Shown: in pieces, positions 24,671-33,594 of the stretch
Numbering within the stretch: the first letter of the stretch is position 1
Layout: each line of letters opens with the position of its first letter
Assembly (NCBI GenBank): GCA_964633445.1
Contig: CAZWFW010000004.1
Location: forward strand, 1-38,263
Direction of reading: 5' to 3'
Origin: CAZWFW01 sp964633445
GTDB taxonomy: Archaea > Undinarchaeota > CAZWFW01
Length of the DNA stretch: 38,263 nt
Notes under the pieces: generated by a model
What the model saw: only the letters and a program-made list of their open reading frames with translations
Database searches by the model: none
What the model was told of the DNA's origin: nothing
Translations under genes and position numbers: made by a program

Positions 24671-27133
24671 ATGAAAGTTTCACTTAAAGATATTATCAAT
24701 TACTGTGCAAGATTAGAGATTTCAGATAAATCCGCAAAATTTACTGAGGTTACTTTAGATGAGGGAGAACAGAAAATTCTTAAGGATATCATAAGGAAAT
24801 TTAATCTTGAAACACCTCAAGATTTTAGATATAAGCTTTGGAAGATACAGGAGTATCTTCTTGGCGCAAATTTCAAGGTAAAGGTAAAAATCTTGTATCA
24901 TCTTTATAAACGCTGCGTTGGGATTGCTGCTGTATTAAAAGCTCTTAGGGGGGATATTGAGAGAATATTTTATGATAGTAATGGTAACGTATATGTTATA
25001 GTTAACAAAAAGCTTATAAAAACAAACATTGTTCTACCCGAGCACAGAAGAATTGAAGTCGTAGTACCATCGAAGATTATCGTTCAGATTGGAAGCAAGA
25101 ATATTGTTGAGGGTTTCGTAAACCCGCCTTTAACAACAGATGGTGTTTTTCTTATAGACGGCGTGTCTAAGAAAACTAAAATCGTTCAAGGAAGATTTTT
25201 GCTGGAGATCCCTCCCTTGGAAAAGCCTGGTAAATATCTAGGAAAATTGGTAATTGAAACACCCTCTTACGCTATAGCTAGAGAAATTTATATAAGGGCT
25301 AAAGGGTGCAGAATCATCCTCAATATACCCGCAACTGTTTGGGTAAATGAGGAGATTGAGGCCTCTGGAGCGATTCTGTGCGAAAAGCTTCCGAAATCTT
25401 TGAAAATTTTCCTAAATAATAATTACTTGGCTGATTGCATGGTAAATAAAAATGGAAGCTTTAATTTTACGTTACCTGCATTTTCGAAAAGCGGCATTTT
25501 CCACCTAAGGTTAAAAGGAAAAAATGTTGATATAGAGAAAAAATTATTGGTACAAGATTTGATTATAGAAATAAACGCTGAAAGGGAGAGCACTATAGAA
25601 GAGGGCGCTAAAATTAGCGGTAATATAACGGTTCTTCCAGAGAAGAAACCTTTTAGAGGAAATGTTTCTATTAAAATCCCAGACGCAAATATAGAGGATA
25701 CCATTAGCGTGGACGGATCTTTTTCGTATGAATTCAGGCCTGAAAAAATAGGAAACTATAAGGTTATTGTTTCCGTTAAAGCTGATGGCAAAGAATTTAG
25801 AAAAACTGCGGAAATTAGAATAGGTAAAATTTCGCTTAGCGTTAAGCATCCCTCCATTCTTTTTGAGGGAGACTTTGCAAGAATATACTATGAGGTCGTT
25901 CCAACTAATGCCTCTCCGAGGGATGTATGCGTGGAAGTCTTTGTTAATGGTAAGAGAATTTACAGAGGTAGCGAGCTGAAATATGTAGTTACCGAAAAGA
26001 TAAGTGGAGAAACGCAGGTTGAAGTGATCGCTAAGAGGGATGAGAAAATTCTTGCGAAATATAAGGGGACCATACGCATCATTAAGATGAAACCACCAGA
26101 GATACCAAAGTTTCTTAGAATCGGTGAGAAATATAAATTTGAAGTTCCTCCAGAGATTGAAGTTTCATGTGAAAATTGTGAAGTTTTGAGCGAGGAAGGC
26201 AGACGCATAGTAGTTATAGGACCTTATCCTGAGGGGGAGCATAGATTTAAGGTAAAACTGAGGAAAAATGGTCTGGAAAAAGAACTTGTTGGAACTGTAT
26301 ACGTTGAGGGTGTTGTTATTGAAGCTAATAGCAGGGTTAAGGCAAAAAAAGTTAGGGTTGAGGGGAAAATTCTTGGTAAGCAATCAAGGAAGTTAATTGA
26401 TGATGTGATAAACATAACTATAAGAAAATCTGGTAAAGTTGTAGCCTCTGGAAAAATAAATACAAGCGGAGGTTATTTTGTTAAAGAGTTTGAATTAGAT
26501 GAGGGTGGATTATATAACATAGATATCGTTTCCGAGAGATACAAAGCTAGGTACTCTCTAGAAGTTAGCATACGAAGCTTAGATGTTGAATGCAGCATCC
26601 CGAAGGAGGTTACTGCTGATGTATATTTGATCAAAGGTAGAGCATGGCTTGTTGAAAAGGAGAAGGTGCCTCTGAGTAATAAAGAGCTTATAATGGAGGT
26701 TGAAGGTCAGAAGCGTACTGTTGAAACGAATGGAGATGGCTATTTTGAAACCGAGGTTAGGTTACCTAAAGATAAGGATGTTGTTAAACTTACTTTTAAG
26801 TATAAGGATCTTCTCAAGACAGTTAGCCTGAGATATTCTAAACTAGAGATCATATCAAAGATTTCTAGAACAACTGTAAATCCTGCAGAAGGTGTTAGTA
26901 TAAAGGTCGTAGTCAGAAGAAAGGGTGAGCAAGAAGCTATTATTGATAGAGGTATCGTTACTTGCGAGGTGCTAGATGATAAAGGTAAAATGATAACATC
27001 GAGATCCCTAAAGTACGATAATAAGAGCAAATGTTGGGTTGGAACAATAATTGCACCCCCATTACCAGGCGTTTATCCCATCAAGATTAAAGTAAGAACA
27101 TCCGACGGTATTTATGGTGAAGCTATGCTATGA
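24671..27133 (+). CDS. Large beta-sandwich repeat protein
   Basis: An 820-residue protein without a visible signal peptide or membrane helix. The first 110 or so residues are helical and charged; the rest consists of about six to eight successive beta domains with Ig-like or peptide-association spacing (for example RESTIEEGAKISGNITVLP, VRVEGKILGKQSRKLIDD and YLIKGRAWLVEKEKVPLSNK), each closing with a Gly-x-Tyr-hydrophobic strand. I do not recognise a named family; comparable archaeal proteins carry Big or carboxypeptidase-regulatory-like domains. The stop overlaps the DUF63 gene by ATGA, so the two are translationally coupled, and it follows the Lon-like protease by 40 bp. How it leaves the cytoplasm, if it does, is unclear. 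Confidence 0.7.
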   Translation: MKVSLKDIINYCARLEISDKSAKFTEVTLDEGEQKILKDIIRKFNLETPQDFRYKLWKIQEYLLGANFKVKVKILYHLYKRCVGIAAVLKALRGDIERIFYDSNGNVYVIVNKKLIKTNIVLPEHRRIEVVVPSKIIVQIGSKNIVEGFVNPPLTTDGVFLIDGVSKKTKIVQGRFLLEIPPLEKPGKYLGKLVIETPSYAIAREIYIRAKGCRIILNIPATVWVNEEIEASGAILCEKLPKSLKIFLNNNYLADCMVNKNGSFNFTLPAFSKSGIFHLRLKGKNVDIEKKLLVQDLIIEINAERESTIEEGAKISGNITVLPEKKPFRGNVSIKIPDANIEDTISVDGSFSYEFRPEKIGNYKVIVSVKADGKEFRKTAEIRIGKISLSVKHPSILFEGDFARIYYEVVPTNASPRDVCVEVFVNGKRIYRGSELKYVVTEKISGETQVEVIAKRDEKILAKYKGTIRIIKMKPPEIPKFLRIGEKYKFEVPPEIEVSCENCEVLSEEGRRIVVIGPYPEGEHRFKVKLRKNGLEKELVGTVYVEGVVIEANSRVKAKKVRVEGKILGKQSRKLIDDVINITIRKSGKVVASGKINTSGGYFVKEFELDEGGLYNIDIVSERYKARYSLEVSIRSLDVECSIPKEVTADVYLIKGRAWLVEKEKVPLSNKELIMEVEGQKRTVETNGDGYFETEVRLPKDKDVVKLTFKYKDLLKTVSLRYSKLEIISKISRTTVNPAEGVSIKVVVRRKGEQEAIIDRGIVTCEVLDDKGKMITSRSLKYDNKSKCWVGTIIAPPLPGVYPIKIKVRTSDGIYGEAML

Positions 27134-27930
27134 CAATAAAACTTTTTTTTAAAAAATATTTTCTTGACCCTATTCGCATGAAAACTGGCTATAACGTTGT
27201 AAATACAGTAACTTATGCATTAATATTCGTCCTAGCCATACTCGCCGTACATAAACTTTTCCATAGGCTAAAGATAAAACTTGACGATGATTTTCCGAAG
27301 GTTATGCTTCCCTTCGTTTGTTTAGGGGCACTAATAAGAGCTAGCGTTGATATTGGTATATTGCCCTATAGCTACATTCTGGTAACCCCAGGAATCTACT
27401 TTTTGCTTTTCTTTACAGTTTGTCCTTTATTTATAGGGGTTTATAAAATTTCGGAAAAGAAAAATTTTAGTTATAAGAGAATCCTAGTAATAGTAGGTGT
27501 AATCGCCACCGCTTTCTTTCTACTCTTAATTGTACCATATATAAAAAATCCTGTAGCTTTTTTAACATTTCTTATACCCTTACCATTTATGGCTATCTTA
27601 AAGCTTAGGTTTGTGGAAATGAGAATGAAATTGGAAAGAAACGGACTTCTCTGCATCTATGCCCACACATTTGATGGTAGTAGCACATTTATTGGTAGTG
27701 ATCTTTTTGGATATGTCGAGCAGCATGTTTTACCAAGATTTTTTGCAAATCTTCTAGGTACAGCATTATTTATGATACCACTTAAATTTGCAGTCTCTCT
27801 TTTGGTTGTTTATTACGTCAGAAAAGAAGTTCGAGACACCTCATTTAAAAATCTTATTTATTTTGCTATCTTAACAATTGGCTTAGCTCCTGGTATAAGA
27901 AATACTTTAAGGATTGCTACCTTCTCCTAG
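27130..27930 (+). CDS. DUF63 membrane protein
   Basis: A 266-residue integral membrane protein of the archaeal DUF63 family (PF01889), of unknown function. Seen: KYFLDPIRMKTGYNVVNTVT at the start, matching the family's Tyr-Asn signature, a conserved FVCLGALIRASVDIG segment, and about seven hydrophobic helices through to residue 255. The start overlaps the large repeat protein by 4 bp. It ends 24 bp inside the convergent PadR-type gene. Function is unknown, but the coupling suggests that it anchors or exports its neighbour. Confidence 0.85.
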   Translation: MTIKLFFKKYFLDPIRMKTGYNVVNTVTYALIFVLAILAVHKLFHRLKIKLDDDFPKVMLPFVCLGALIRASVDIGILPYSYILVTPGIYFLLFFTVCPLFIGVYKISEKKNFSYKRILVIVGVIATAFFLLLIVPYIKNPVAFLTFLIPLPFMAILKLRFVEMRMKLERNGLLCIYAHTFDGSSTFIGSDLFGYVEQHVLPRFFANLLGTALFMIPLKFAVSLLVVYYVRKEVRDTSFKNLIYFAILTIGLAPGIRNTLRIATFS

Positions 27931-28236
27931 TAGGTTTAGGACCCAATCTCTCAAAAAACTTTTGGTATTCTCCAACAGCTGTATTCCTTTCTCAGTTATC
28001 TGATAATATTTTCTCCTTCTACCATTGATAACTTTCCATTTTATCTCCACATAACCCTCCTTTCTCAGCTCATAAAGAGTTACATATGGCGTTATCAACG
28101 CGGACTCAAAGCCAAATTCTTCTTTAATTTTATCCTTTATTTCATATGCATACATTGGTCGTTTTTTTAAGAGAAGAAGTATATAAAACCACAAAAACTC
28201 CACAGTTAGTTTTCGCTTGAGCTTCTTCAGTCTCAT
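27907..28236 (-). CDS. PadR-family transcription regulator
   Basis: A 109-residue winged-helix protein of the PadR family. The family signature is in ILLLLKKRPMYAYEIKDKIK, with the wing in WKVINGRRRKYYQITEKG (about residues 68-85). It has the long N-terminal helix and basic wing expected for DNA binding. It reads convergently with the DUF63 gene and overlaps its end by 24 bp. It may repress nearby envelope genes, but no operator is evident. The 243 bp between it and the decayed gene at 28480 hold a divergent promoter-like AT stretch. Confidence 0.85.
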   Translation of the reverse strand: MRLKKLKRKLTVEFLWFYILLLLKKRPMYAYEIKDKIKEEFGFESALITPYVTLYELRKEGYVEIKWKVINGRRRKYYQITEKGIQLLENTKSFLRDWVLNLLGEGSNP

Positions 28237-28479
28237 TAATTTCTTAGTTTTCTGAATATTTTAAGATTGTTAAATTTATATAAACTACTGCCTAGTTGTA
28301 AATTTCATTCCTGTTTTACCATCTTGCTTTGTTATCAGTCTTATCTTGTATTTGGTAAATTTTTTGAAAAGCTAGAAGCTTTGTTGTTGCTAAGTTCAAA
28401 TTTATATCATTCTTCTGCTGAAGTTTCGGGATTATAAACTTGAGAAAATATTAACTATACATATTGAAAACGAAAAAAT

Positions 28480-29345
28480 ATGAAGATAAGAAAAAGCTGG
28501 TATAAGCTTATGGTTTTTTTGCAGTGACCCTTATTGTGGTGGAGCTGTAGCCCATACTCCAAAATTAGGTCACCTAACCCTTTATAAAATTTAATCCTGA
28601 GAATAAAGCGGAAGAAATAAGAGATGAAAATGCTAGCAGAGTGGCTATAGAGATAAAACCAGAAATCTATAGAGGTTTATTTCCATATCTGGAAAAGTTA
28701 CGGTAATTGAGGAAGCATTTCCAGAAAATTTCTCTGGATGTGTTGAAAAAGACAAAGCAAGAGAAATAGCTCTTGATATCCTTCTAGATGATGAGGATGC
28801 AAGAAAAGCTATTTCGGAACTAATTGAAAGATATGGTGACTTAATAGTAGAATACGGCGACTTACAGAGCATAGCTGAATCAAAGAACGAAAAATTTATA
28901 GAAAAGTTTGTATCGGGGAGTTCATAATCTATCCAAAGGATCTCCTTTCGAGGAATATTACTATAAATACTAAAGTGGATTTATTAACAGGAAACTTTAC
29001 TTAGCTTCAATTTCATGTGACGAAGTGTTAGACAATCTCTGCATTCGCTATATAGATCTTGAGCTTAGAAGGCCAACGGATAGGGAGAGGGAATTCGTGA
29101 AAGAAGTTTTAAAGGATAAAGGGTATGAATGGCATAGGATAAGCATGGCTGTTGAGCAACTTTATACGATGCTACCAAACGGAACTCTTGTTCCTTCATC
29201 GGTTATGTATTGGGTAATTCTCGAGCCTGAGACTTCAGAGGGTGTTTACAGAGCTACTGTTTTGAATTTTAATAGTAATAAAGTTGAGGATATACATGCA
29301 AAGGAAGTATTCGCAATTTCCTCATCTGGATTGATCAGAAGTTAA
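28480..29345 (+). pseudogene. Decayed secreted-protein gene
   Basis: One protein of roughly 285 residues can be rebuilt only by switching frames at least four times. It begins MKIRKSWYKLMVFL (signal-like), then CGGAVAHTPKLGHLTL, EEIRDENASRVAIEIKPEIY, ISISGKVTVIEEAFPENFSG, LLDDEDARKAISELIERYGD, FIIYPKDLLSRNITINTKVD, and finally an intact end (29025-29345) containing PTDREREFVKEVLKDKGYEW and VMYWVILEPETSEGVYRATV. No single frame spans it. The protein family is not recognised. The intact last third could still be read from a GTG at 29025 but makes a truncated product. Confidence 0.6.
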
Positions 29346-29479
29346 AAATTCGACTGAATGAAGAAGGAATGGAGTATTTAATGTAGTCAATTTACCACAA
29401 ACGGATATCCAATTGGCAGGCAATGAGATATAAGATATAAAAGTAAAGTTTTTATAAAATGTAGATGCTATTTTAATTA

Positions 29480-30445
29480 ATGAGAGCAACTTTTATAATA
29501 AGTTTAGTTATTATAGCCATAGTGATTCTACCCACTGGTTTCTGTTTATGTAGCCTGAAATCCACCAGTTGTGACCCTGTAAACGAAGTTGAAGTTCTGC
29601 AACTTACGAATGCAACAAATGCTCATGCCGCTTTACCTTCATCTGTTTCAGGCATTGACTATGCTTACAAACTGTGCTGCTCCAAACCAAATATAGATAG
29701 CGTGATTAGTACCACTGATTCATGTCCTGCAGATGCTGTAGGGATTATACGCTTATCGAGCACTAATAATTCACATGTGGAAATTCCCTCGTATACTAAC
29801 TACAGTTATTTGGTTTGTGTTAACTCATCTCCATACTACATACTCAGCTGTAAAATAGGAGATAACAGCTGTCCCAACGGTTATACAGCTATATTATCAT
29901 TATCGAGCTATTCCAATGCTCATGTAGCCAACGGAGCTGAATATAAAATAAAGATATGCTGCAAAAGCGAAAAGATTGTTGATATCGAAGCTGGAACTAC
30001 TAATATGGGAAATATACCTATCGGAGAATCAAGAGATGTAGACATTATTGTTGAAGCTAAAAAAGCTCCGTTAAATGTTACTATTAAGGTTACGGGTGAG
30101 GCTGGTGGATACACATATCCAGCAGCACTTTCCTATGAACTCAAATGGGTTGACGATTGCTCTGGCCAACCTTGCCTAAAATTTAGTGCTCCTGGGAAAA
30201 AAGTTTTTACATTGAGAATACATGCAAACGTTGCCGGAAATTTAACTGCTAATGTTTTGGCATTTATTGATAGCTACGAAATCGATAGTGTAAAGATAGA
30301 GGGATATGTTTACTCAGCTGAGCTAAAGTTTACAAAGATTAAGATTGCTCCAGATCTTAACATTTATGCTATTGCTACCGCTTTACTTCTTAGCTTAGCA
30401 TATCTTAGGAGATTTCTTTTTAAGGAAATGTTATTTGAAGTTTAA
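29480..30445 (+). CDS. Cys-repeat surface protein with C-terminal anchor
   Basis: A 321-residue secreted protein: N-terminal signal helix (about 5-23), three related repeats of 40 or so residues (each starting with S-C-P or S-C-D, then a hydrophobic L-x-L strand, an N-A-H or N-S-H turn, and ending Y-x-hydrophobic-C), a beta domain (about 170-275, VDIEAGTTNMGNIPIGESRD), and a C-terminal membrane helix (about 294-312) with a short basic end (RRFLFK). The repeats have paired cysteines that could form disulfides. The repeat resembles Cys-rich motifs of archaeal surface proteins, but I do not recognise a named family. The stop overlaps the ATG of the DHPS-like gene by one base. Confidence 0.75.
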   Translation: MRATFIISLVIIAIVILPTGFCLCSLKSTSCDPVNEVEVLQLTNATNAHAALPSSVSGIDYAYKLCCSKPNIDSVISTTDSCPADAVGIIRLSSTNNSHVEIPSYTNYSYLVCVNSSPYYILSCKIGDNSCPNGYTAILSLSSYSNAHVANGAEYKIKICCKSEKIVDIEAGTTNMGNIPIGESRDVDIIVEAKKAPLNVTIKVTGEAGGYTYPAALSYELKWVDDCSGQPCLKFSAPGKKVFTLRIHANVAGNLTANVLAFIDSYEIDSVKIEGYVYSAELKFTKIKIAPDLNIYAIATALLLSLAYLRRFLFKEMLFEV

Positions 30446-31638
30446 TGAGACTTATATCTAAGAATTTTATTAAAAGAGAACTAAGAAGATTAGATTTGCA
30501 TATTGAAGGTTTGAAAATTCTTTCGGAAAAAAGCGATCTTCTCGCTATAAAGATTGGTGAACTTACCGCAACGCAGGCACTAATTTTAAAACAGGAAGCT
30601 CTTGCCATGGGGGCTGATTTTGCTTTGCCAAAGGATGTTATTGTTCTTAAAAAGAAGGATGATATCGAGGGAATACTTATTTCTGATGTTAGAAGACTTA
30701 AAGCTCTTATCGTAAAATTAAAAAAGCAGCCATTCAAACTATCATCACTTTCCAGAAGACTAGAAGAGCTGCTTAGGAATATTTATCGTCCTTTAAAGGA
30801 TATAAGATGCGGAGAGTATAAGCTAAGAATCTCTAAAAAAACATGCATAATGGGTATAATAAATGTTTCTCCGAACTCTTTTTATGAAAAAAGTAGGTTT
30901 TGTTATGCAGATAAGGCTGTTGAGTACGCTAAAAGTGTAGAAAGGTTTTGTGATATAATCGATGTCGGTGCCGAGTCAACAAATCCCCTGGCTAAGCCAA
31001 TTTCTGCAAAGGAAGAACTGAGGAGGATTATCCCTGTTGTCAAAGTACTTCTCGATGAAATAGATTTACCAATTTCCATTGATACTTATAAGCCGGAAGT
31101 TGCTAAGGAATGCCTAGAACTTGGAGCTCATATGATTAATGACGTTACGGCTCTTAGATGGAGCAAGGAAATGGCAAAAGTAGTTTCAAAATACGACGTT
31201 CCAGTAGTTCTAATGCATATGAGGTTTCTGCCTGGTAGAAAGTATGAGAAGTTTCCTGAATATAAAGATTTGATGCAGGAAATTTACAACTTCCTAGCTG
31301 AGAGGATAAAATTTGCTACGCAGTACATTGGAGAGGATAAAATAGTTGTTGATCCTGGTATTGGATATGGCTACTTTGGCAAAAATGCTAGGCAGAGCTT
31401 AGAAATTATCGCAAGATTGGACGAACTTAAAGGTTTGGGAATGCCCATTCTTGTCAGCCCCTCAAGAAAGAGTTTTATTGGTGAGATATTAGATCTACCG
31501 CCGGAAGAAAGGCTTGAAGGTAGCTTAGCGGCAAATGTCATCTGCGCTTTGAAGGGAGCTAATATAATAAGAACACATGATCCAAAAGAAACAAGTTACG
31601 CCATAAGAATTGTAGATAGCTTAAAAAGCTTAGTTTAG
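30445..31638 (+). CDS. folP: Dihydropteroate synthase-like protein
   Basis: A 397-residue protein whose residues 134-397 form a pterin-binding TIM barrel of the DHPS type: MGIINVSPNSFYEKS (canonical MGILNVTPDSFSDGG, so Asp is Asn here), DVGAESTNP, ISIDTYKP, INDVTAL, VVLMHM, DPGIGYGYFGKN, SPSRKSFIG and RTHDP. The first 115 residues are an extra basic N-terminal domain (KIGELTATQALILKQEALAM) as found in archaeal pterin-binding proteins. DHPS makes dihydropteroate for folate; archaeal members may instead serve methanopterin synthesis or another role. The adjacent folate-type cyclo-ligase is broken. Convergent with sufC. Confidence 0.85.
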   Translation: MRLISKNFIKRELRRLDLHIEGLKILSEKSDLLAIKIGELTATQALILKQEALAMGADFALPKDVIVLKKKDDIEGILISDVRRLKALIVKLKKQPFKLSSLSRRLEELLRNIYRPLKDIRCGEYKLRISKKTCIMGIINVSPNSFYEKSRFCYADKAVEYAKSVERFCDIIDVGAESTNPLAKPISAKEELRRIIPVVKVLLDEIDLPISIDTYKPEVAKECLELGAHMINDVTALRWSKEMAKVVSKYDVPVVLMHMRFLPGRKYEKFPEYKDLMQEIYNFLAERIKFATQYIGEDKIVVDPGIGYGYFGKNARQSLEIIARLDELKGLGMPILVSPSRKSFIGEILDLPPEERLEGSLAANVICALKGANIIRTHDPKETSYAIRIVDSLKSLV

Positions 31639-32360
31639 AATTGCTTCAAACACCTTACGCATTCCTCATAACCTCTTTTTTTAATTTCATCAAAAATTAC
31701 ATGAGGATCTCCAAAGCATGCGAACTTGCCATTTAGTAATATACACGCTTTCTTCGCTTCTACAAATTCAAGAATGTCGCCAGTATGCGTAACCACTATG
31801 GCTGCTATTCTCCTTTTTTTAAAATAATCGTTCAAGATCTCCCCAATGACTCTTAAACTTTCTATGTCAACTCCAGAATCTGGCTCATCAAGCAATAATA
31901 ATTTTGCTTTCATTGCCAAAAGCTGCAATATTTCAACTTTTTTACGTTCCCCTCCAGAGAAATCAACATTGATATCCCTATTTAGCAGCTCCTTAATCTT
32001 AAATTTCTCAACTAATTCTTGAAGAAGTGCGTTATCTTCCTTGCTTATCAAGTTTAACAGAGTTTTCAGCTTAACACCCAGGATTTCTGGAGGATGCTGA
32101 TAAGCTAATCCTATCCCAAGCTTTACTCTTTCGTACATACTTAGATTTGTTATTTTTTTGCCGCCAAAGTAAATTTCACCACTTACTTTAAATTTTGGAT
32201 ATCCTATAATGCTTAAGAGTAAAGAAGTCTTTCCAGAACCGTTTGGGCCCAGTATTGCTATAACTTCATTTTTATTTAGAGAAAGATTTATATTATCTAA
32301 TATTTTCCTGTTATCCGCGGATACACACAAATTCTCAATTCTTAGTAAAGGCTTTGTCAT
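31635..32360 (-). CDS. sufC: SufC-like ABC ATPase
   Basis: The ATPase of the SufBCD iron-sulfur scaffold complex, about 241 residues from the Met at 32360 (MTKPLLRIENL), the family start; the longer frame extends into the promoter. Walker A GPNGSGKTSLL, a Q-loop in AYQHPPEILGVK (the SufC hallmark), signature FSGGERKKVEILQ, Walker B LLLLDEPDSGVD (SufC-type PDSGVD), H-loop VVTHTG. sufB and sufD are not in this window. Divergent from the SpoIIM-like gene across 43 bp. Confidence 0.92.
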   Translation of the reverse strand: MTKPLLRIENLCVSADNRKILDNINLSLNKNEVIAILGPNGSGKTSLLLSIIGYPKFKVSGEIYFGGKKITNLSMYERVKLGIGLAYQHPPEILGVKLKTLLNLISKEDNALLQELVEKFKIKELLNRDINVDFSGGERKKVEILQLLAMKAKLLLLDEPDSGVDIESLRVIGEILNDYFKKRRIAAIVVTHTGDILEFVEAKKACILLNGKFACFGDPHVIFDEIKKRGYEECVRCLKQF

Positions 32361-32403
32361 TAAAAATTCAAATATAGTTTTAAGATTGAAAAATATTAAT
32401 AGT

Positions 32404-33153
32404 ATGGTTTTGGAATCTCTGATCACAAGTAAAAAGATAAAAAGAAAACCGGTTGAAATTGTTCCATACACATTTATTGTATCTTTGATAACTTCGGGAT
32501 TTGCATATTATGCTTTTTATGACAACGCTGGCATTGCTACCCCTTTCCTTATAGCGTTGTGCACCACCTATATTTATCACGGAATTTTAAAATCCGAAGG
32601 GAAAATTGTTGGGGAAAAATTAGTGTTTAGACATAAAAAAGCTTTTGAGATTTTATTTCTCTTTTGTTTAGGAGTTTTTATAGCGGATTTAGTATTAGGC
32701 CTTGTTCTACCCTCTGATTTCATAGGAGTGATATTTAATAATCAAATAGAAGAAATTAATAGCTTTGCCAAGTTAGAAACAACCCCTTGGCTGCTATTTA
32801 TGAATAAAGTTAGCTTGCTTTCCTTGGTTTTCCTGTTATCATTCCTACTGGGTAGCATAGTCCTAATATTTCTTGCATGGTACTCAAGCATATTCGCTCT
32901 TTTTGCTGTCAGCTTTGTTAGGGAAAGCGTTTCCGCTTATCTTTCCCTACCACCTTTTACTGGTTTAATTATTCTCCTTGAAACTTTAGCATTTCTTGTA
33001 GTCGGATTCGCTGGAGGAACGCTCTCTATGAAGGTTATGAAGGAAAAAGGAAACGTGCTGAAAATAAAAGATGTTTTGGAGGATGTGCTACTGATGTTCT
33101 CGATTGGTGTTATATTGCTACTTTGTATTGTAGCTGTAAGATCCATTATTTAG
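32404..33153 (+). CDS. SpoIIM-like membrane protein
   Basis: A 249-residue membrane protein of the SpoIIM/stage II sporulation M-like family (PF01944), widespread in archaea. The start is the ATG at 32404 (MVLESLITSKKIKRK); an earlier frame would run into the divergent gene. Visible: five or six hydrophobic helices, the family segment GVFIADLVLGLVLPS followed by IGVIFNNQ, and a lone FLLGSIVLIFLAW stretch. Family members are membrane proteins of unknown transport or remodelling function. It is transcribed away from sufC across a short AT-rich gap. Confidence 0.8.
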   Translation: MVLESLITSKKIKRKPVEIVPYTFIVSLITSGFAYYAFYDNAGIATPFLIALCTTYIYHGILKSEGKIVGEKLVFRHKKAFEILFLFCLGVFIADLVLGLVLPSDFIGVIFNNQIEEINSFAKLETTPWLLFMNKVSLLSLVFLLSFLLGSIVLIFLAWYSSIFALFAVSFVRESVSAYLSLPPFTGLIILLETLAFLVVGFAGGTLSMKVMKEKGNVLKIKDVLEDVLLMFSIGVILLLCIVAVRSII

Positions 33154-33173
33154 TTTGGCGGTTAGTCGACAAG

Positions 33174-33187
33174 CTTTAAATATAAAG
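33174..33187. promoter_or_regulatory. TATA box of the small-protein/thrS operon
   Basis: CTTTAAATATAAAG, a near-perfect palindrome, lies about 21-34 bp before the ATG at 33208. No Shine-Dalgarno-like run follows, so the mRNA probably starts at or just before the ATG. Confidence 0.5.
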
Positions 33188-33207
33188 CCTCACATTTAAT
33201 TCAAAAT

Positions 33208-33594
33208 ATGCCCATAACTAACTTCGAGTTTGTTAAGGTTTCTGTAGAGAAGAAGGGAAAGGAAATTCCAAAGAATATTAAGGTTGAGCATAGAAGCTCC
33301 ATCAGGAAAATAGAAAAGTCAGGCAAAAATTCTGTTTCTGTTCATTTTTCCTTTGAAACTAGCTACTCGCCAGATGTTGCCAATTTTTTAATAGAAGGCA
33401 TAATTACCTTAAAGGATACTTCTATAGAAAGAATAGTCGGAGGTTCTGGAAAGGATTTGAGGTTAAAGCCAAGATACACGGAAACAGTTCAAAATGCTAT
33501 AATTAGGGCATGCCTTCTACTTGAACTGATACTTGCTAGAGAAATGAGGTTACCCTTGCCAATCTCACTACCTGTTGTAAAGTTGGAGAAATGA
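33208..33594 (+). CDS. Conserved-looking small protein before thrS
   Basis: A 128-residue protein starting MPITNFEFVKVSVEKKG. The composition is mixed alpha/beta with an ending LARE-MRLPLPISLPVVKLEK, and the shape (F-x-K strand, middle FSFETSYSPDV strand, ALELIL helix, LPLPISLPV tail) is reminiscent of archaeal SecB-like chaperones. That identity is tentative. It overlaps thrS by 4 bp (ATGA), so the two are made together. The strong AT-rich TATA box ahead of it drives the pair. Confidence 0.6.
   Translation: MPITNFEFVKVSVEKKGKEIPKNIKVEHRSSIRKIEKSGKNSVSVHFSFETSYSPDVANFLIEGIITLKDTSIERIVGGSGKDLRLKPRYTETVQNAIIRACLLLELILAREMRLPLPISLPVVKLEK

Noticed and set aside
32209..32403. Upstream extension of the SpoIIM-like frame
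   Set aside because: It lies over sufC and its promoter; the ATG at 32404 gives the family-typical N-terminus.
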